Notes under the pieces: model-generated
Seen by the model: only the letters and a program-made list of their open reading frames with translations
Databases searched by the model: none
What the model was told of the DNA's origin: nothing
Shown: positions 35,377 to 47,015 of the stretch, piece by piece
Position numbering within the stretch: the stretch's first letter is position 1
Layout: each line of letters opens with the position of its first letter
NCBI RefSeq assembly: GCF_932294415.1
Contig: NC_065536.1
Coordinates: 54,036,354-54,100,353, forward strand
Reading direction: 5' to 3'
Length of the DNA stretch: 64,000 nt
Source: Quercus robur
Lineage: Eukaryota > Streptophyta > Magnoliopsida > Fagales > Fagaceae
Program-made: the position numbers and the translations under genes

Positions 35377-35978
35377 TGATGATGCCGAAAAAGTCACCAG
35401 TGAGCCACACGGTCCTTATACACTCGAAACGACACCTGCACAACAAAAAGAGAAGACCTCGCAGAGAGCATCAATGTGGTGCTGGCCAAATACCCTCCGA
35501 AAGTCAAGTTAGAACTTCTCGCAACTCTAAAGTGCAAGTGCGGAGTCAATTGTGCGTACCTTGGTTTGCGAGGGTATTGGTGCTTTTATAGTAGTAGGGG
35601 ATTGACCTTTCTTCCTTGGTTTAGAAGTCTTTTCCTTGTAGGAGTCTCTTTGGGCATATTTGGCATGATCCTTTCCTTATAGGAATCCCTTTGAGTAGCA
35701 CCAAACGTGGAAGGCAAGACATTTCCTTATATATGCAATCGTGGGTAGCAAGCAAACCGCTATCAGGACCATCAGCTTATCCCACTCCCTTCAGCTTTAT
35801 AGGTGTTAGCTTATTGATGGCGTCAACCTTTTGGTGCGACTTGTCGACTCCCTTCACTACCCCTATCAAATCTCCTCTTGTCGACAACTACAAATGGAAG
35901 CTGACAGTTTTACCTATAACCGTTAGCTTATGCCTACTTATGCCTTAATATGAGTAAGCACTATTTTTATCCATATCA
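35377..35978 (-). repeat. Gypsy 3' LTR
   Basis: On the plus strand it starts TGATGATGCCG and ends CCATATCA. It is 602 bp and aligns with 45345-45970 throughout. Just beyond its inner end the minus strand reads AGTAAGGGGCAGC, a plausible polypurine tract. Confidence 0.9.
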
Positions 35979-36454
35979 GCTGCCCCTTACTCCATATCCT
36001 CGTCGCTTTTAACTGATGGGTTATGGAGTTAAGTTTTTTTTTTATTGGTTAATTGTCTTTTGGTTAGGGGGGTGAAAGTCATTTATAGGCCACTCCTCGA
36101 GCAGCCATCATTAAATGCTCAGACACGTGTCACATCCCGATTGGCTCCGCTTCTAGACGAGGGCGTCGCTTCATCTTTCGTGCATTTCCCCCTTATATAT
36201 AACTCACCTCCTTCCTTCATTTCTCTTATTTCATCCTTGTTGATTTTTGGAGAGAGAGAGCCCGTCACTTTTACTTCGTTGATTTAATGACTCTGTTGCC
36301 TATGCTGTTACCGTCACTCTCGGAATCATCTCTCACTCAGAAGACATACTTGTAAATTCTCTTTCTTCCTTGTATTTTATTCCAACCGATTAACTTCCTA
36401 GTGAGGCTGTCATCTTAGGTTTTTAGAATTGATCTGTCACTTGTAGGTAGTCAG

Positions 36455-38721
36455 ATGTCGAGTGACGAGAAGAGTGAATAGTTGTCAGTCCACGATGGAG
36501 CGGGCTACGATGAGGTCTTTGGTTTAGGTGATGAGTTCGAGGGCTTCTCACGTTCGTCAGAGAGGGAAACGTCAGCCCAATCTCCTGACGATGATGTCCA
36601 GAGTTATACTGAGGAAAATGAGGAGGTAGTGGATGAAGGGGAGGATGAGGTAGAAAAGGGAGAAAGAGAGAGTGGAAGTGACGGGGATGAAGATGAAGGT
36701 GACGAGGAATCCTGTGAAGGGACCTCAAGGGGTCCTGGAGATAACTGTCCCTTCATTCTCCCTGAAGATTGGACTGTCAACAAATTTCTACCAATGATGA
36801 GTGATAGGGTTTTTAAGGAGTTGCGTTCTCGTTACCAGATCCCAGACCATATCCCAATTCGTCTCCCTAGGGAAAACAAAAGGTGCTATTCGGGAGTACC
36901 TTAGACATCAGCATGTATGATGCCATGTTTGCTGCGGGGCTTAGACTACCATTGACGGCTTTGCACCATCAGCTGGCTGATTTTTTGGGTCTATCCGTTA
37001 GCTAGATTGCTCCAAATGCCTAGAGGATCTTTATAAGTGCTGAGATCTTATGGGGTCGTCTGAACGGAGGGAACCGTCAACTTTCCTTGGACGAGTTCTT
37101 TTACTACTACAGACCTCAGAACATCGTGTCTTCTAAGGGGACCTATCATTTTACAGCTTGGGAGAAGGGTTTGAAACTAGTGTCTAATATGCCAGACTCT
37201 AACAGAAACTAGAAAAGTAGATATTTCTTTGTCAAGGGGACGGATTGGGTGTGTTGTCAGGAAGAATGGGAAACAATGCCCCGTGGTTATTTCGACAACA
37301 CTTGGGCTTTCGTCAGGGATTCAGGTTAATTTCGTCTGCTCTTCTTCCTTTGTTTTGTTCTAATGCTTCTAACACCGTCTATGTCCTTGTTTTCAGCTAG
37401 TACTCATCCTTACATAATTGACGAGCAGGAGGAATTCATTCATCAGGTTCTTGATATTCCATTTAAGCAACGAAAGTGTAGGGACTTAATCACCCTTGAC
37501 ACCCTTCATTTGTACTACGGGAGCCCGGAGCCGACGCTTAAAGCTCGCAGATTGGACAAATACTGCAGTCGTCGTAAGTAGATTTTCTATCATTCTCGTC
37601 AGTTTTGTTCTTACCGTCTACTTTCATAATGCATGTCAGTTGTCTTTTGCAAAAATGGATGCAGCTAAGCAAAAAGTGAGGGCAGCTGCTGCCCATAAAA
37701 AAGAAGAAGACAAAAAGGCTAAGGGAAAAGAGTGATATCCTCGTCAGTCCCCAAGGCCGTCTCTAAAGGTTTGGCCAAAAGGAAGACTGACGGGTAGAAT
37801 GATTGTCCGCCTAAAAAGGTAGCCGTCACTCCTGGGGATGCGCACTCCAAGAAGTCACCTCCCAAGCCAGGTCCTAGTGCGGGTAAGGGGATGATGACTT
37901 CAACTGGTCCTGTTATTGAGGGACCTCGTTGCCTTCTCACTCACAAGGACTACGCTGTCAAGGAAGTGAAGACCCTTATAAAGCCGACGGATGTGGATCC
38001 TTATGCTGAGCTGGGCACAGAGGAGTTAGGGGAGTCAACTCTTTTTTACCTTACCCAAGTAAGCTCACTTCCCTGGTTGATTTTATCATGTCTTTTTCAG
38101 TTTTTTTTTTTTTTTTTAACTAATGACTATACCTTTCTTCAGGCCTTGGTGCGTGTTTAGGCACTTCAAGACCGATGTGTCACCAAGGAGGGGGTCATCA
38201 CCAAGGTCAGGAAGCACAATTCCAACTTATTGGACCAGCAGAAGCAGTATAAGGAGGCCGTCCGTACTCTGAACGCTGTGTTGGAGGCGACGAGGGAGAA
38301 GTTGGAAGGGGCAGGTAGTCGAAACAAGGAGCTAGAGGAAAAGCTGATAACCTTACGCAAGCAGGTGGAAAAGGTTGGAGCTGACGCCGTTCAAGAATTC
38401 AAAGCATCGCAATCATACATCGATTCTTATGCTGACTATTATGGCATTGGGTTTGATGATTGCCTCAAGCAAGTCACGTCAACCTTCCCAGAGTTGGACC
38501 TATCCGGGATCGCTATGGAAGAGTTCGTGCCGACAACACCTGCTGGCGACATCGTCGCTAATGAGGGTGACGACCCTAAAGATGATAGTGTCGTTTTGGC
38601 TCAACCTGCTGCAAATCCTCTTGTCCCTGCTTCCAACCCGTCAATTGAGCTTTTAGACGTAGAAAATCCTCCTGCTCAGGATAAAGAAGACAGCATTTCC
38701 ACTGATGCCCCTGCCACTTAG
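36455..38721 (+). pseudogene. Antisense ORF of the Tat-type element (plant transposon-protein domain)
   Basis: Opposite in direction to gag-pol. From ATG 36455 an acidic N-terminus follows a TAG at 36479-36481. Then come WTVNKFLPMMSDRVFKEL and IPDHIPIRLPRENKRCYSG, the gypsy-type transposon domain (Transposase_28-like); a frameshift near 36900; MYDAMFAAGLRLPLTALHHQ; LDEFFYYYRPQNIVSSKG; and FVKGTDWVCCQEEWETMP to 37325. TAG stops near 37003, 37021 and 37213 each fit a single transition from CAG or TGG. Later pieces look like exons: HPYIIDEQEEFIHQVLDI (from about 37397 after TTTTCAG), a Lys-rich MDAAKQKVRAAAAHKKEE, and a coiled-coil C-terminus (38230-38721, REKLEGAGSRNKELEEKL). Its role in the family is unknown. 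It appears to have contained introns. Confidence 0.7.
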
Positions 38722-40079
38722 TCCTATCCTTATTCTATTTAATTTGTGGACAATGTATTTAAGTGCCCTTTTTGTTTTTTGGGCTTTTATTTGTAAATAA
38801 TTTACTCTTGTTTGTGGTACTTTGTACCCGTTGCCTTTATCTGTTGATATGTTGTGTGTTGGATGCCCAAAATGAATTCGTCGGTCTATAGTCCCTACTA
38901 TCTTTGCAAACTCGTCCACTTCATGGATTAATGATGGACTTGTCCTTTTTAAGGGTATGATGAGCCCATCAATTTATAGGCTCGTCCATCTTATGGGCAA
39001 TCAACTTATATTCTTTGTAATTTTGAGCTCGTTTATCTTATCTATTGAGTTTGATAAACTCGTCGATTTCATGAGCTCAGCTATGGACTTTGATTTATTT
39101 TGCTAACTTTATGATCTTGTCCACTCTTATGACAAACTCGCCATTTTTTTGTAATTTCATCAACTTTATAGCTTTGTCTATTTGATGAACTCGTCGGCTT
39201 TGTAGTCTTGTCCATGTTTAGGATTTGACGAACTCGTCGTTTTTATAATATCGTCCGTTTGAAGAGACCGTCAGCTTTATAGCCTCTCATTCATTTTATG
39301 GACCATATTTTTCATTCCTTTGGGACAAGTTTATGGAGTCGTCCACTTCTATGGATTTGTCCATATTTGGACTTGGTTCTCGCTCATTCGAGGGATTTTA
39401 ACAATGCTTCATCCTCTCAGGATGAGTCTGTCCACCTTATGGACTTAGAGTCGTCCACCTTTTGTGGACTTAAGGTCGTTCACTTTATGGACTTAAAAAC
39501 TTGTCCATTTCATGGACTTCATGAATCTTTTTATTCTTTTTAAGGTGAAGCCGTCTACTTTATGGGCTTGAGGTCGTCCACTTTAAAGACTTAAAAACTT
39601 GTCCATTTCATGGACTTTATGAACTTTTTTCATCCTTTTTAGGGTGAAGCCGTCTACTTTGTGGGCTTGAGGTCGTCCACTTTAAAGACTTAAAGACTTG
39701 TCCATTTCATGGACTTTATGAACTTTTTCAGCCTTTTTAGGGTGAAGCCGTCTACTTTTTGGACTTGAGGTCGTCCACTTTTATGAACTTAAACTTGTCC
39801 ACTTGTTGGGAACTAAAAGTCGTCCACTTGTTGTGGACTACAAGTCGTCCACTTGTTGTGAACTAAAAACTTGTTGATAGAAACTCTAGCCATTTTTTAA
39901 TAAACTCCTCTTATTGCCATGCATTCGTAGAGAAAGTAGTTCTTAAAAAGAAAAAGTCCTACCCTTCGGGCTTAAAAATGGTATTGTAGCAAAAATTAAA
40001 GTAAATGATAAAACTGAGGAGTATAACTAAATTTAACTACGGTGAATTGTAAATAAAAGTGGGCGTTGTTTTTCATGTC
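38722..40079. repeat. Tandem and diverged GTCCA/TGGAC repeats in the Tat 3' region
   Basis: From about 38880 to 39880 the sequence is a chain of short units such as CGTCCACTTTATGGACTT and CTCGTCCA, many with GTCCA...TGGAC symmetry. Between 39446 and 39780 a higher-order unit of 98-99 bp is clear: GTGAAGCCGTCTAC begins at 39545, 39644 and 39742. No coding potential. The 3' untranslated region of Tat/Ogre elements is known for such arrays and can seed satellites. Confidence 0.8.
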
Positions 40080-41052
40080 GTCATCTCTACTGGTAGTACT
40101 TCCGTAAGTGCTCGGTGTTCCATGGATGTGGCAAATTCCATTCGTCTAACGTCTCCAGGTGATAAGTGTCTTTCCTCTGCCATGACGTGATTCGGTAAGA
40201 TCCTTCCCAATTAGGGCCGAGCTTCCCTTGGGTAGGGTCTCTAGCAGCGCCCATGACTTTCCTTAGAATGAGATCTCCAACCCAGAAGTTTCTGTGTCAG
40301 ACCCGAGAGTTGTAATGCTTAGCCATGCGGTCCTAGTATCGTGTGAGCCTTTGTTCTACCGTTACCCTAATTTCATCTACTAGATCAAGCTGTAGTCGTA
40401 TGGCCTCGTCGTTCTTACTTTCTTCATGGTTGTGTACCCTGTAGCTTGTGAGTCCGACTTCGACCGGGATGACTGCTTTGCTCCTATATGTTAGCCGGAA
40501 TGGTGTCTCTCCTGTGGGCGTTCTCGTCGTTGTCCTGTATGCCTATAGTACGCTTGGAAACTCTTCAGGCCATATACCCTTTGCCCCCTCTAGCCGAGTC
40601 TTGATAATCTTGAGCAAGGATTGGTTCGTGACTTCTACTTGTCTGTTAGCTTGAGAGTGGGCGAGGGAGAAGTAGTGGTTTCTTATCCCTAACTGCGAAC
40701 AAAAGTCCCAGAAGGAGTCGTCGTCGAATTGCTTCCCGTTATCTGAGATTAAGACTCTAGGGATCCCAAACCTGCATACGATGCATCTCCAAACGAAATT
40801 TCGTACGTTCTTCTCCGTAATGTTGGCCAAGGCTTCAACTTCCACCTATTTTGTAAAGTATTCAATGCCCACTACCAGGAACTTCAGCTGTTGCGTTGCT
40901 GTAGGGAATGGTCCCATGATGTCTAGTCCCCACTGAGCAAACGGCCATGGGGCCGTCATCGGGGTCAACTCTTCGGTTGGTTGTCTAATGATATTGCTGA
41001 ACATTTGGCATTTGTTGCAGGTCTTGACATAAGCCTCGGTGTCCTTCTGCAT
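40080..41052 (-). pseudogene. Gypsy integrase
   Basis: On the minus strand, CNKCQMF is the end of the zinc-binding HHCC domain, followed by the catalytic core: WGLDIMGPFP (first Asp), ISDNGKQFDDDSF (second Asp) and QANRQVEVTNQ (Glu; the usual QANGQ has become QANRQ). The frame is cut by TAG after EYFTK (40846-40848), where relatives have Trp. Beyond 40543 the chain continues in decayed form with TPTGETPFRLTYRSKAVIPV and a C-terminal part to about 40080. Integrase joins cDNA to chromosomal DNA in the nucleus. Not functional. Confidence 0.85.
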
Positions 41053-41241
41053 AGTGGGCTAATAATACCCTGCTCGCACTAGCTTGTGCACTAATGATAT
41101 TGACCACAAATGGTTTCCATAAACTCCCTTGTGTACCTCCCTCATGATGTAGTCCGCCTCTTCAGCACCCAAGCGCCTCAGATATGGACAGGAGAAGCCT
41201 CTTTTGTACAAGACATCTTTTATCAAGATGAACCGCACTGC

Positions 41242-41907
41242 CTAGACCGTTAGCTTTCTCGCGGCCTCCCTCCCGTCTGGCAAGACACCATTCTTCAGAT
41301 ATGAAGCTATCAGTGTGGTCCAGTTACTTTCAGTACCTATCTCGTGCAAGTCGTCAAAATCTATTAGTGAGGAAAGCTGAACAAAAGAGAGTACATTATC
41401 AAGGGTGATCATATTTTCTGCTGAAGCGACTTTGGCAAGGCAGTCGGCTTGCTCATTCTCTCCTCTAGGAATTTGGATGATTTTGGCCTTTAAGTCGTCT
41501 ACCCTTTTTCTTACTTGATCCAAATACCTCTTCATCCTTTCGCCCTTGCACTCATAATCCCTATTCACTTGGTTAGTAACGACCTGAGAGTCGCAGTAAA
41601 TGATTATGCTCGTGGCTTCTGCTGCTTTGGCAAGATCGAGTCCTACTACTAGTGCTTCGTATTCTGCTTCATTGTTGGTGGTAAGGAAGTCGAGACGGAC
41701 CATACATTCAACCGTGTCCCCTTCGAGTGACAATAGTACAACACTAGCCCCCCCGGCCTCTCTGTTGGATGATTTGTTCGTATGTATGCTCCACAGAGGA
41801 GACTCTTCTGCCCCCTTGTCCTTATCGCTGGTAAATTTTGTTATGAAGTCCGCGACGATTTGTCCTTTGATGGCGGTTTCGTGGGCGATATTGGATGTCA
41901 AACTCAC
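41242..41907 (-). pseudogene. Gypsy second RNase H domain
   Basis: The 221-codon minus-strand frame includes WSIHTNKSSNREAGGASVVL, NNEAEYEALVVGLDLA, IIYCDSQVVTNQVN and NEQADCLAKVAS, the RNase H landmarks. The first catalytic Asp (usually in VDGSSN) is Asn here; Glu (EAEYEAL), Asp (CDSQ) and the last Asp (QAD) are present. It follows a separate RT-linked RNase H, as in Tat elements, where the second domain is of the archaeal type. It would degrade RNA in the RNA-DNA hybrid. Confidence 0.8.
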
Positions 41908-42070
41908 TTAACTCTATGGCCCATAATCCCAATTGACCAGCGGCTTCAGGGTTGCTCATTGCCCGCCTCAAGGGCTTGTCGATCAGGACAATCACCGTGT
42001 GGGCTTAAAAGTACGGTTTGAGCTTGCGGGCTGCCGTAACCAATGCGAAGGCAAGTTTCTCCACGGGCGG

Positions 42071-43311
42071 TTATCTTTCTTCGGCACCGCAAAGTGCTCG
42101 GCTGGCATAATACACGGGCTTCTGCACTTTTTCCTCTTCTCTAACCAAGGCGGCGCTGACGGCAGTAGGGGAAATGGCCAGGTAGAGGAAAAGCTCTTCA
42201 CCTGGCCGCGAGGAACTTAGCAACGGCGGGGAAGATAGATAAGCTTTTAATTCCTCAAATGCTTGCTGACACTCAGTAGTCCACTCAAAAGATTTCTTCA
42301 ACGTGCGAAAGAAGGGTAAACACTTGTCCGTTGCCCTCGATACGAATCTATTTAGCGCTGCTATTTTGCCGTTGAGGCTTTGTACTTCCTTCACATTTCT
42401 TGGGGGCACCATCTCCATTATGGCCTGAATCTTGTCTGAGTTGGCCTTAATGCCCCTTTGAGACACCATGAATTCTAGGAATTTTCCTGCTGTCACTCTG
42501 AAGGCGTACTTTCCTGGATTGAGCTTCATGTTGTAAGAGCGAAGGGTGTTGAATGTTTCCCTGAGGTCTTCCAAGTTATCTTCCTACTTTCGGCTTTTTA
42601 CTAGCATGTCATCAACGTAGACTTGGACATTTCTCCCAATTTGTTGCGCGAACATCTTGTTCATAAGCCTCCGATACGTTGCGCTCGCGTTTTTCAGGCC
42701 GAATGGCATCACTTTATAACAGAAGAGGCCTTGGCTAGTCACGAACGAAGTTTTCTCCTGATCATCTTCGTGCATTCAGATTTGGTTGTAACCCAAGAAA
42801 ACGTCCATAAAGCTTAACAGCTGATGCTGAGCCGTAGAGTCTACTAGAACATCAACCTGCGAGAGGGGATAGTTGTCTTTGGGGCATGCTTTGTTTAGGT
42901 TGGTGAAGTCCACACACAGCCTCCACTTTCCGCTAGCTTTCTTAACCATCACTACGTTTTCCAACCAGTCGGGGTAGTAAACCTCCCTAATGAAGCTCGC
43001 CTCCTGTAGTTTGCGAACCTCTTCCGCTATGGCCTGATCTCGCTCCGGGGCGAATAGTTGCTTCTTCTGTAGGATGGGTGGAAAGGAGGGCAACACATTC
43101 AGCCTATGTACCATGACTGAAAAGTCTATCCCTGGAATGTCTTCGTTGCTCCAGGCGAACACGTCAAATTATTTCTGAGAAAAGTTATGAGCACTTGGCG
43201 GACCACGGGATTAGCGAGGGTTCCAATTTTGGTCATTTGGTCAAGATTGGAGTCGTCAAGAAGTATCTCTTCAAGTTTCTCTACGAGTTCCGTCACCATC
43301 CAGTGTAGCAT
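42071..43311 (-). pseudogene. Gypsy reverse transcriptase and first RNase H
   Basis: Three open pieces in order: 43162-42776 (WLENVVMVKKASGKWRLCVD, NKACPKDNYPLSQVD, FMDVFLGYNQI), 42775-42584 (FVTSQGLFCYKVMPFGLKNA, YVDDMLVKS) and 42574-42071 (LNPGKYAFRVTAGKFLEFMV, then FEWTTECQQAFEELKAYL and RNase H start). The catalytic YVDD is intact. Single stops separate the pieces (at NQI*MHEDD and SRK*). The 43311-43126 frame is the linker between protease and RT. It would copy the element RNA into DNA. Confidence 0.9.
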
Positions 43312-43667
43312 TCGCGTGCGGCCACCTGATTTCCGCGTATCTCTCCCATTCCATAGTCGATGGGGAACTTAATCATTAGATGGTAGGTTGAGGTTACAGC
43401 CTTCCACGAATTGAGGGTGGGTTGTCCGAGGATAGCATTGTAGACGAACAAGCAGTCGACCACTAGGAATGTTACATCATTGGTGATCTGCTGAGGGTAG
43501 TCGCCTACCATTACAGATAATGTGACCGCGCCCAGGGGGAACACCCTTGTTCCTCCAAAACCAATGAGCGGGGCATTCGTCGAAATCAATCGTTCCTTAT
43601 CAATCCTCATCTGCTGGAGCACTGGGTAGTATAGGATATCTGCCGAGTTGCCATTGTTGACCAACAC
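43293..43667 (-). pseudogene. Gypsy aspartic protease, active-site Asp lost
   Basis: MLVNNGNSADILYYPVLQQM corresponds to the Tat-type active site LVDNGSSADIL. The catalytic Asp is replaced by Asn (VNNG). Flap-like and hydrophobic parts follow (LIGFGGTRVFPLGAVTLSV; FVYNAILGQPTLNSWKAV, with the typical ILGQPTLN). It would cleave the gag-pol polyprotein. Confidence 0.8.
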
Positions 43668-43995
43668 CCGATGTATGTTGTAGTCTCCTACTCGTATGCT
43701 GACAACAAGCGCATCGTCGTGCAGGTGGTGAAGACGTCGTGCATCTTCTTCTAAGAACCCGATAATGGGGCCTTCTCTCTATGCTATCTTTGGTACGGAG
43801 CCTGTCAGCTGAACATTTTAGACCATCCTAAGGTAAGTTTTGTGGGCCTTTTTGGATGACCCAGTAGTCGTTGTTCCCCTATGATCATCCTTATATCCCC
43901 TACGGGAGGTCTAGGATATTCATTATCCCGTCAGGGTGCTGCTTTTAAGAGGGTGGATCTACTCTCTCCTTGCTAATGAACTTCTGCAATTTTCC

Positions 43996-45297
43996 TTATC
44001 TGATAAAGGCCTCAATCTGCTGCTTTAAGTCATGGCAATCGGCTGTGTCATGACCGTGGTCACGGTGGAAGCGGCAATATTTGTCTCTAGATCGCTTGTT
44101 AGGGTCTCCTTTCACCTTTCCGGGGAATGTCAAAGCCCCTTCATCCTTGATTTGCATTAGAACTTGATCTATCGAGGTGGTCAATTGAGTGAATCTTGTG
44201 AACCTTCCTCCAAGGGGCTTAGAGCGCCTTTCATCCCTTTGGTCTCCTGTTCTTACCTTTTTCCGCCCTTGGTCCTGCCGTGTGTCTTCTTGCCTTTCTC
44301 TCTTCCTGAGCTTTGCCTCCTGAGCCAGCAGCGCGTCTTCAGCATTCATGTACTTGGTGGCCCTGTAGAGTACTTCTGACATGATCTTTGGGTCGTTCTT
44401 GTACAAGGAGAACAAAAACTTACTCTTCCACAATCCATTTGTGAAGGCTACTACAAGTATTTTGTCATCGGTTTCATCGATTGAGAGTGCTTCCTTATTG
44501 AAGCGGGTTATATAGGATCTCAGCGTCTCGTCCTCTCTCTGCTTGATGCTCATCAAGCATGCCGTGGACTTCTTATACCTATGTCCCCCGATGAAGTGCA
44601 TAGTAAATTGAGTGCTTAACTCCTTGAAAGTGCTGATGGAGTTGGGCGTAAGTCGACTGAACCACACCCTTACAGGGCCCTTCAGCGTTGTAGGGAAGGC
44701 CCTACACATGATTTCATTTGCTACTCCTTGAAGGTACATCAAGGTCTTGAAGGTCTCTAGGTGATCTAAAAGGTTCTTGACTCCGTCGTAACTATCTATT
44801 TGCAACATGCGAAACTTATGTGGTAGGGGGAAGGAATTGATGAAGGCGGTGAACGGTGAGTCAGTTCGGTTAACAAGATCGTTAAGATCGCTGGACACTC
44901 GTCCCTTGTGGGCGTTCATCATAACCTCCATCTATTCCTTTATTGCCTACATCTCCACGACAATATGTGGTGGAGCCATATCCGTGAGGGATGGGAGGCT
45001 CATATTTTGTTGCTCCGGTTTGCTTGAGTCGTTGCTACCTTCCGGTCCTTCTCAGTCTCGTCGCTTGACGCTGGTACCTTCTTAGTCTTCTTCCTGGGTG
45101 TCGTGTCCCGCATTCCTTTGGCGTAACTGCTCTTCCAAATCGTGGTTCTGCTTAGTGAGGCGTTCCACGACCGCGGTAAGGGTCTGCACTTGTCTCTCAA
45201 GGGCCATCGCGCGTGGTTCGTCTCCCTGAACATTGTTAGTGGTCATCATCGATCGAGTAAGTACCATGCAACTCTTTGTCCGGGAAACGTTTGCCAT
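43996..45297 (-). pseudogene. gag: Gypsy gag
   Basis: The frame starts at 45297 (MANVSRTKSCMVLTRSM) with a coiled coil (LERQVQTLTAVVERLTKQNH), has several stops between 45082 and 44934, and is then open to 43996. The capsid part shows the Retrotrans_gag pattern: MCRAFPTTLKGPVRVWFSRL, FKELSTQFTMHFIG, LMSIKQREDETLRSYITRFN. A Lys/Arg-rich segment and the modified zinc knuckle YCRFHRDHGHDTADC close it. Gag forms the cytoplasmic particle. Confidence 0.9.
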
Positions 45298-45321
45298 GAC
45301 TTACAAATCTACTATGAAGTC

Positions 45322-45344
45322 GATTTCCCACAGATGACGCCAAC
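45322..45344 (-). other. Gypsy primer binding site
   Basis: On the minus strand GTTGGCGTCATCTGTGGG follows the LTR end directly. This is the PBS form common in Tat-group elements. Confidence 0.75.
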
Positions 45345-45970
45345 TGATGATGCCGAAAAAGTCACCAATGAGCCACACAATCCTTACACCAGTGAGCCAC
45401 ACGGTCCTTACACACTCGAAACGACTCCTACATAGCAAAAAGAGAAGACCTCGCAGAAAGCACCAGTGTAATGCCGGCCAAATACCCACCGAAGGTCAAG
45501 TTAGAACTTCTCGCAACTCTAAAGTGCTAGAGAGGGGTCAATTATGCGTACCTTGGTTTACGAGAGTATTGGTGCTTTTATAGTAGTAGGGGATTGACCT
45601 CTCTTCCTTGGTTTAGAAGTTTTTTCCTTGTAGGAGTCTCTTTGGGCGTATTTGGCAGAATCCTTTCCTTATAGGAATCCTTTTGAGTAGCACCAAACGT
45701 GGAGGGCAAGACATTTCCTTATATATGCAATCGTGGGTAGCAAGCAAACCACTATCAGGACCGTCAGCTTATCCCACTCCCTTCAGCTTTATAGGTGTCA
45801 GCTTATTGATGGCGTCAGCCTTTTGGTGTGACCTGTCGACTCCCTTCACTACCCCTATCATATCTCCTCTTGTCAACAACTACAAATGGAAGCTGACGGT
45901 TTTACCTATAACCATCAGCTTATGCTTACTTATGCCTTAATATGAGTAAGCGCTATTTTTATCCATATCA
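45345..45970 (-). repeat. Gypsy 5' LTR
   Basis: 626 bp, 24 longer than the other LTR because GAGCCACAC...CCTTACACCAGT is duplicated in tandem at about 45367-45414. The outer end CCATATCA is followed by the target duplicate ttggg. Confidence 0.9.
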
Positions 45971-46204
45971 TTGGGTTCTCAACTTTCATGGCAATGAGAC
46001 ACTCTAAAACTCTTAATCAAATTGAACTGAATACTCATTCAGGTCATTGTAACTTTCCAGCAATATTCAACTTTAAGGTTTCGAACTTTGACACTGGAGG
46101 CAAATCAGCGGCGTATGATCAGCTTCCTTCTCCTAACGGTGACACCTTCTTTGGTAAACCTTCGGGGAGGTTCTGCGATGGACAACTTGTCATTGATTTT
46201 ATAG

Positions 46205-46948
46205 GTGACTGTTCTCACTTTCCCATTTTTTTCTATTTCCTTTGAAATCACTAAGAAAATTTGGTAGTTTATGTGAGGAGGAATGTGTTGGACAAATACC
46301 CATTTGATAATTTTCTTGGGGAATTTGTTTGTGCAGAGAACATACTAAAAATTTTGATTTGGTTTGTAAATGATATGTCAAACATTGTATGTTCTCTGCA
46401 TCTTCTCCTTCTTATGATGGATCCAATGGACATTTATTTTTACTAATTTGTTTGACGGGTTAAAAGCCTTGTTTTTCATGAGACTTATGCGGTACACTTT
46501 TTTTTTTTTTTTTTTTGGTAATGTAACTTACATCCAATTGTCAACATTTTGTTTAATATAGATATGATAGATTTGAACTTATGATGTTTGTTTCATGATG
46601 ATTTTTCTTTATCATCAAGTCAAAACACCTTTTGATTTTGGTAGAGGTGAGATTTGAATTTAGGTCCCTTATTCAGCAACAAGGATTTTAGTAGTTGAAT
46701 TAACTGAAACCCACGTATTTAATAGTTAACATGATATAACAGGTTAAGGTAGGATATTGTCGTAAAATGACCCTGTTTTCAATAGAATTAGGTAAGGTAG
46801 TTAGCATTGGATGTCAAGCTTCATGCAAAATTCTTAGGCCAATATAAGCCGCAAAGCCAATTACTTGGTGTTTTTGGTGATAAAAGATTCCAACTTTTAA
46901 GAGTAAATCTGTGACTAGTCATGACAATAAATCCTATGGATCCCTCTC

Positions 46949-46991
<43 letters not shown>

Positions 46992-47015
46992 ATCTATATG
47001 TACCCATTTTTGCAG
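46205..47015 (+). other. Intron 1 of GDSL copy 3
   Basis: Runs from ATAG|GTGACT to TTTTGCAG|CTGAG. Contains a T-tract near 46499-46516 and a CT microsatellite at about 46954-46986 just before the acceptor. No gene inside. Confidence 0.75.

Larger units (their letters stand above)
35377..45970 (-). mobile_element. Gypsy LTR retrotransposon, Tat-type, in GDSL exon 1
   Basis: On the minus strand: 5' LTR 45970-45345, PBS, gag, protease, RT, RNase H domains and integrase down to about 40080, then a long 3' region with an ORF on the opposite strand, and the 3' LTR 35978-35377. The target duplication ttggg is perfect (35372-35376 and 45971-45975). The domain order with integrase after RT is Gypsy. 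A PBS of the TGGCGTCATCTGTGGG type, two RNase H-like regions and an antisense ORF between pol and 3' LTR are known features of the Tat group. Every coding domain contains stops, so it is dead. By eye the LTRs differ at about 40 of roughly 600 shared positions, mostly transitions. Confidence 0.92.

Noticed and set aside
36423-36728. 101-codon His/Pro-rich minus-strand ORF
   Set aside because: Shadow of the acidic N-terminus of the antisense ORF on the other strand.
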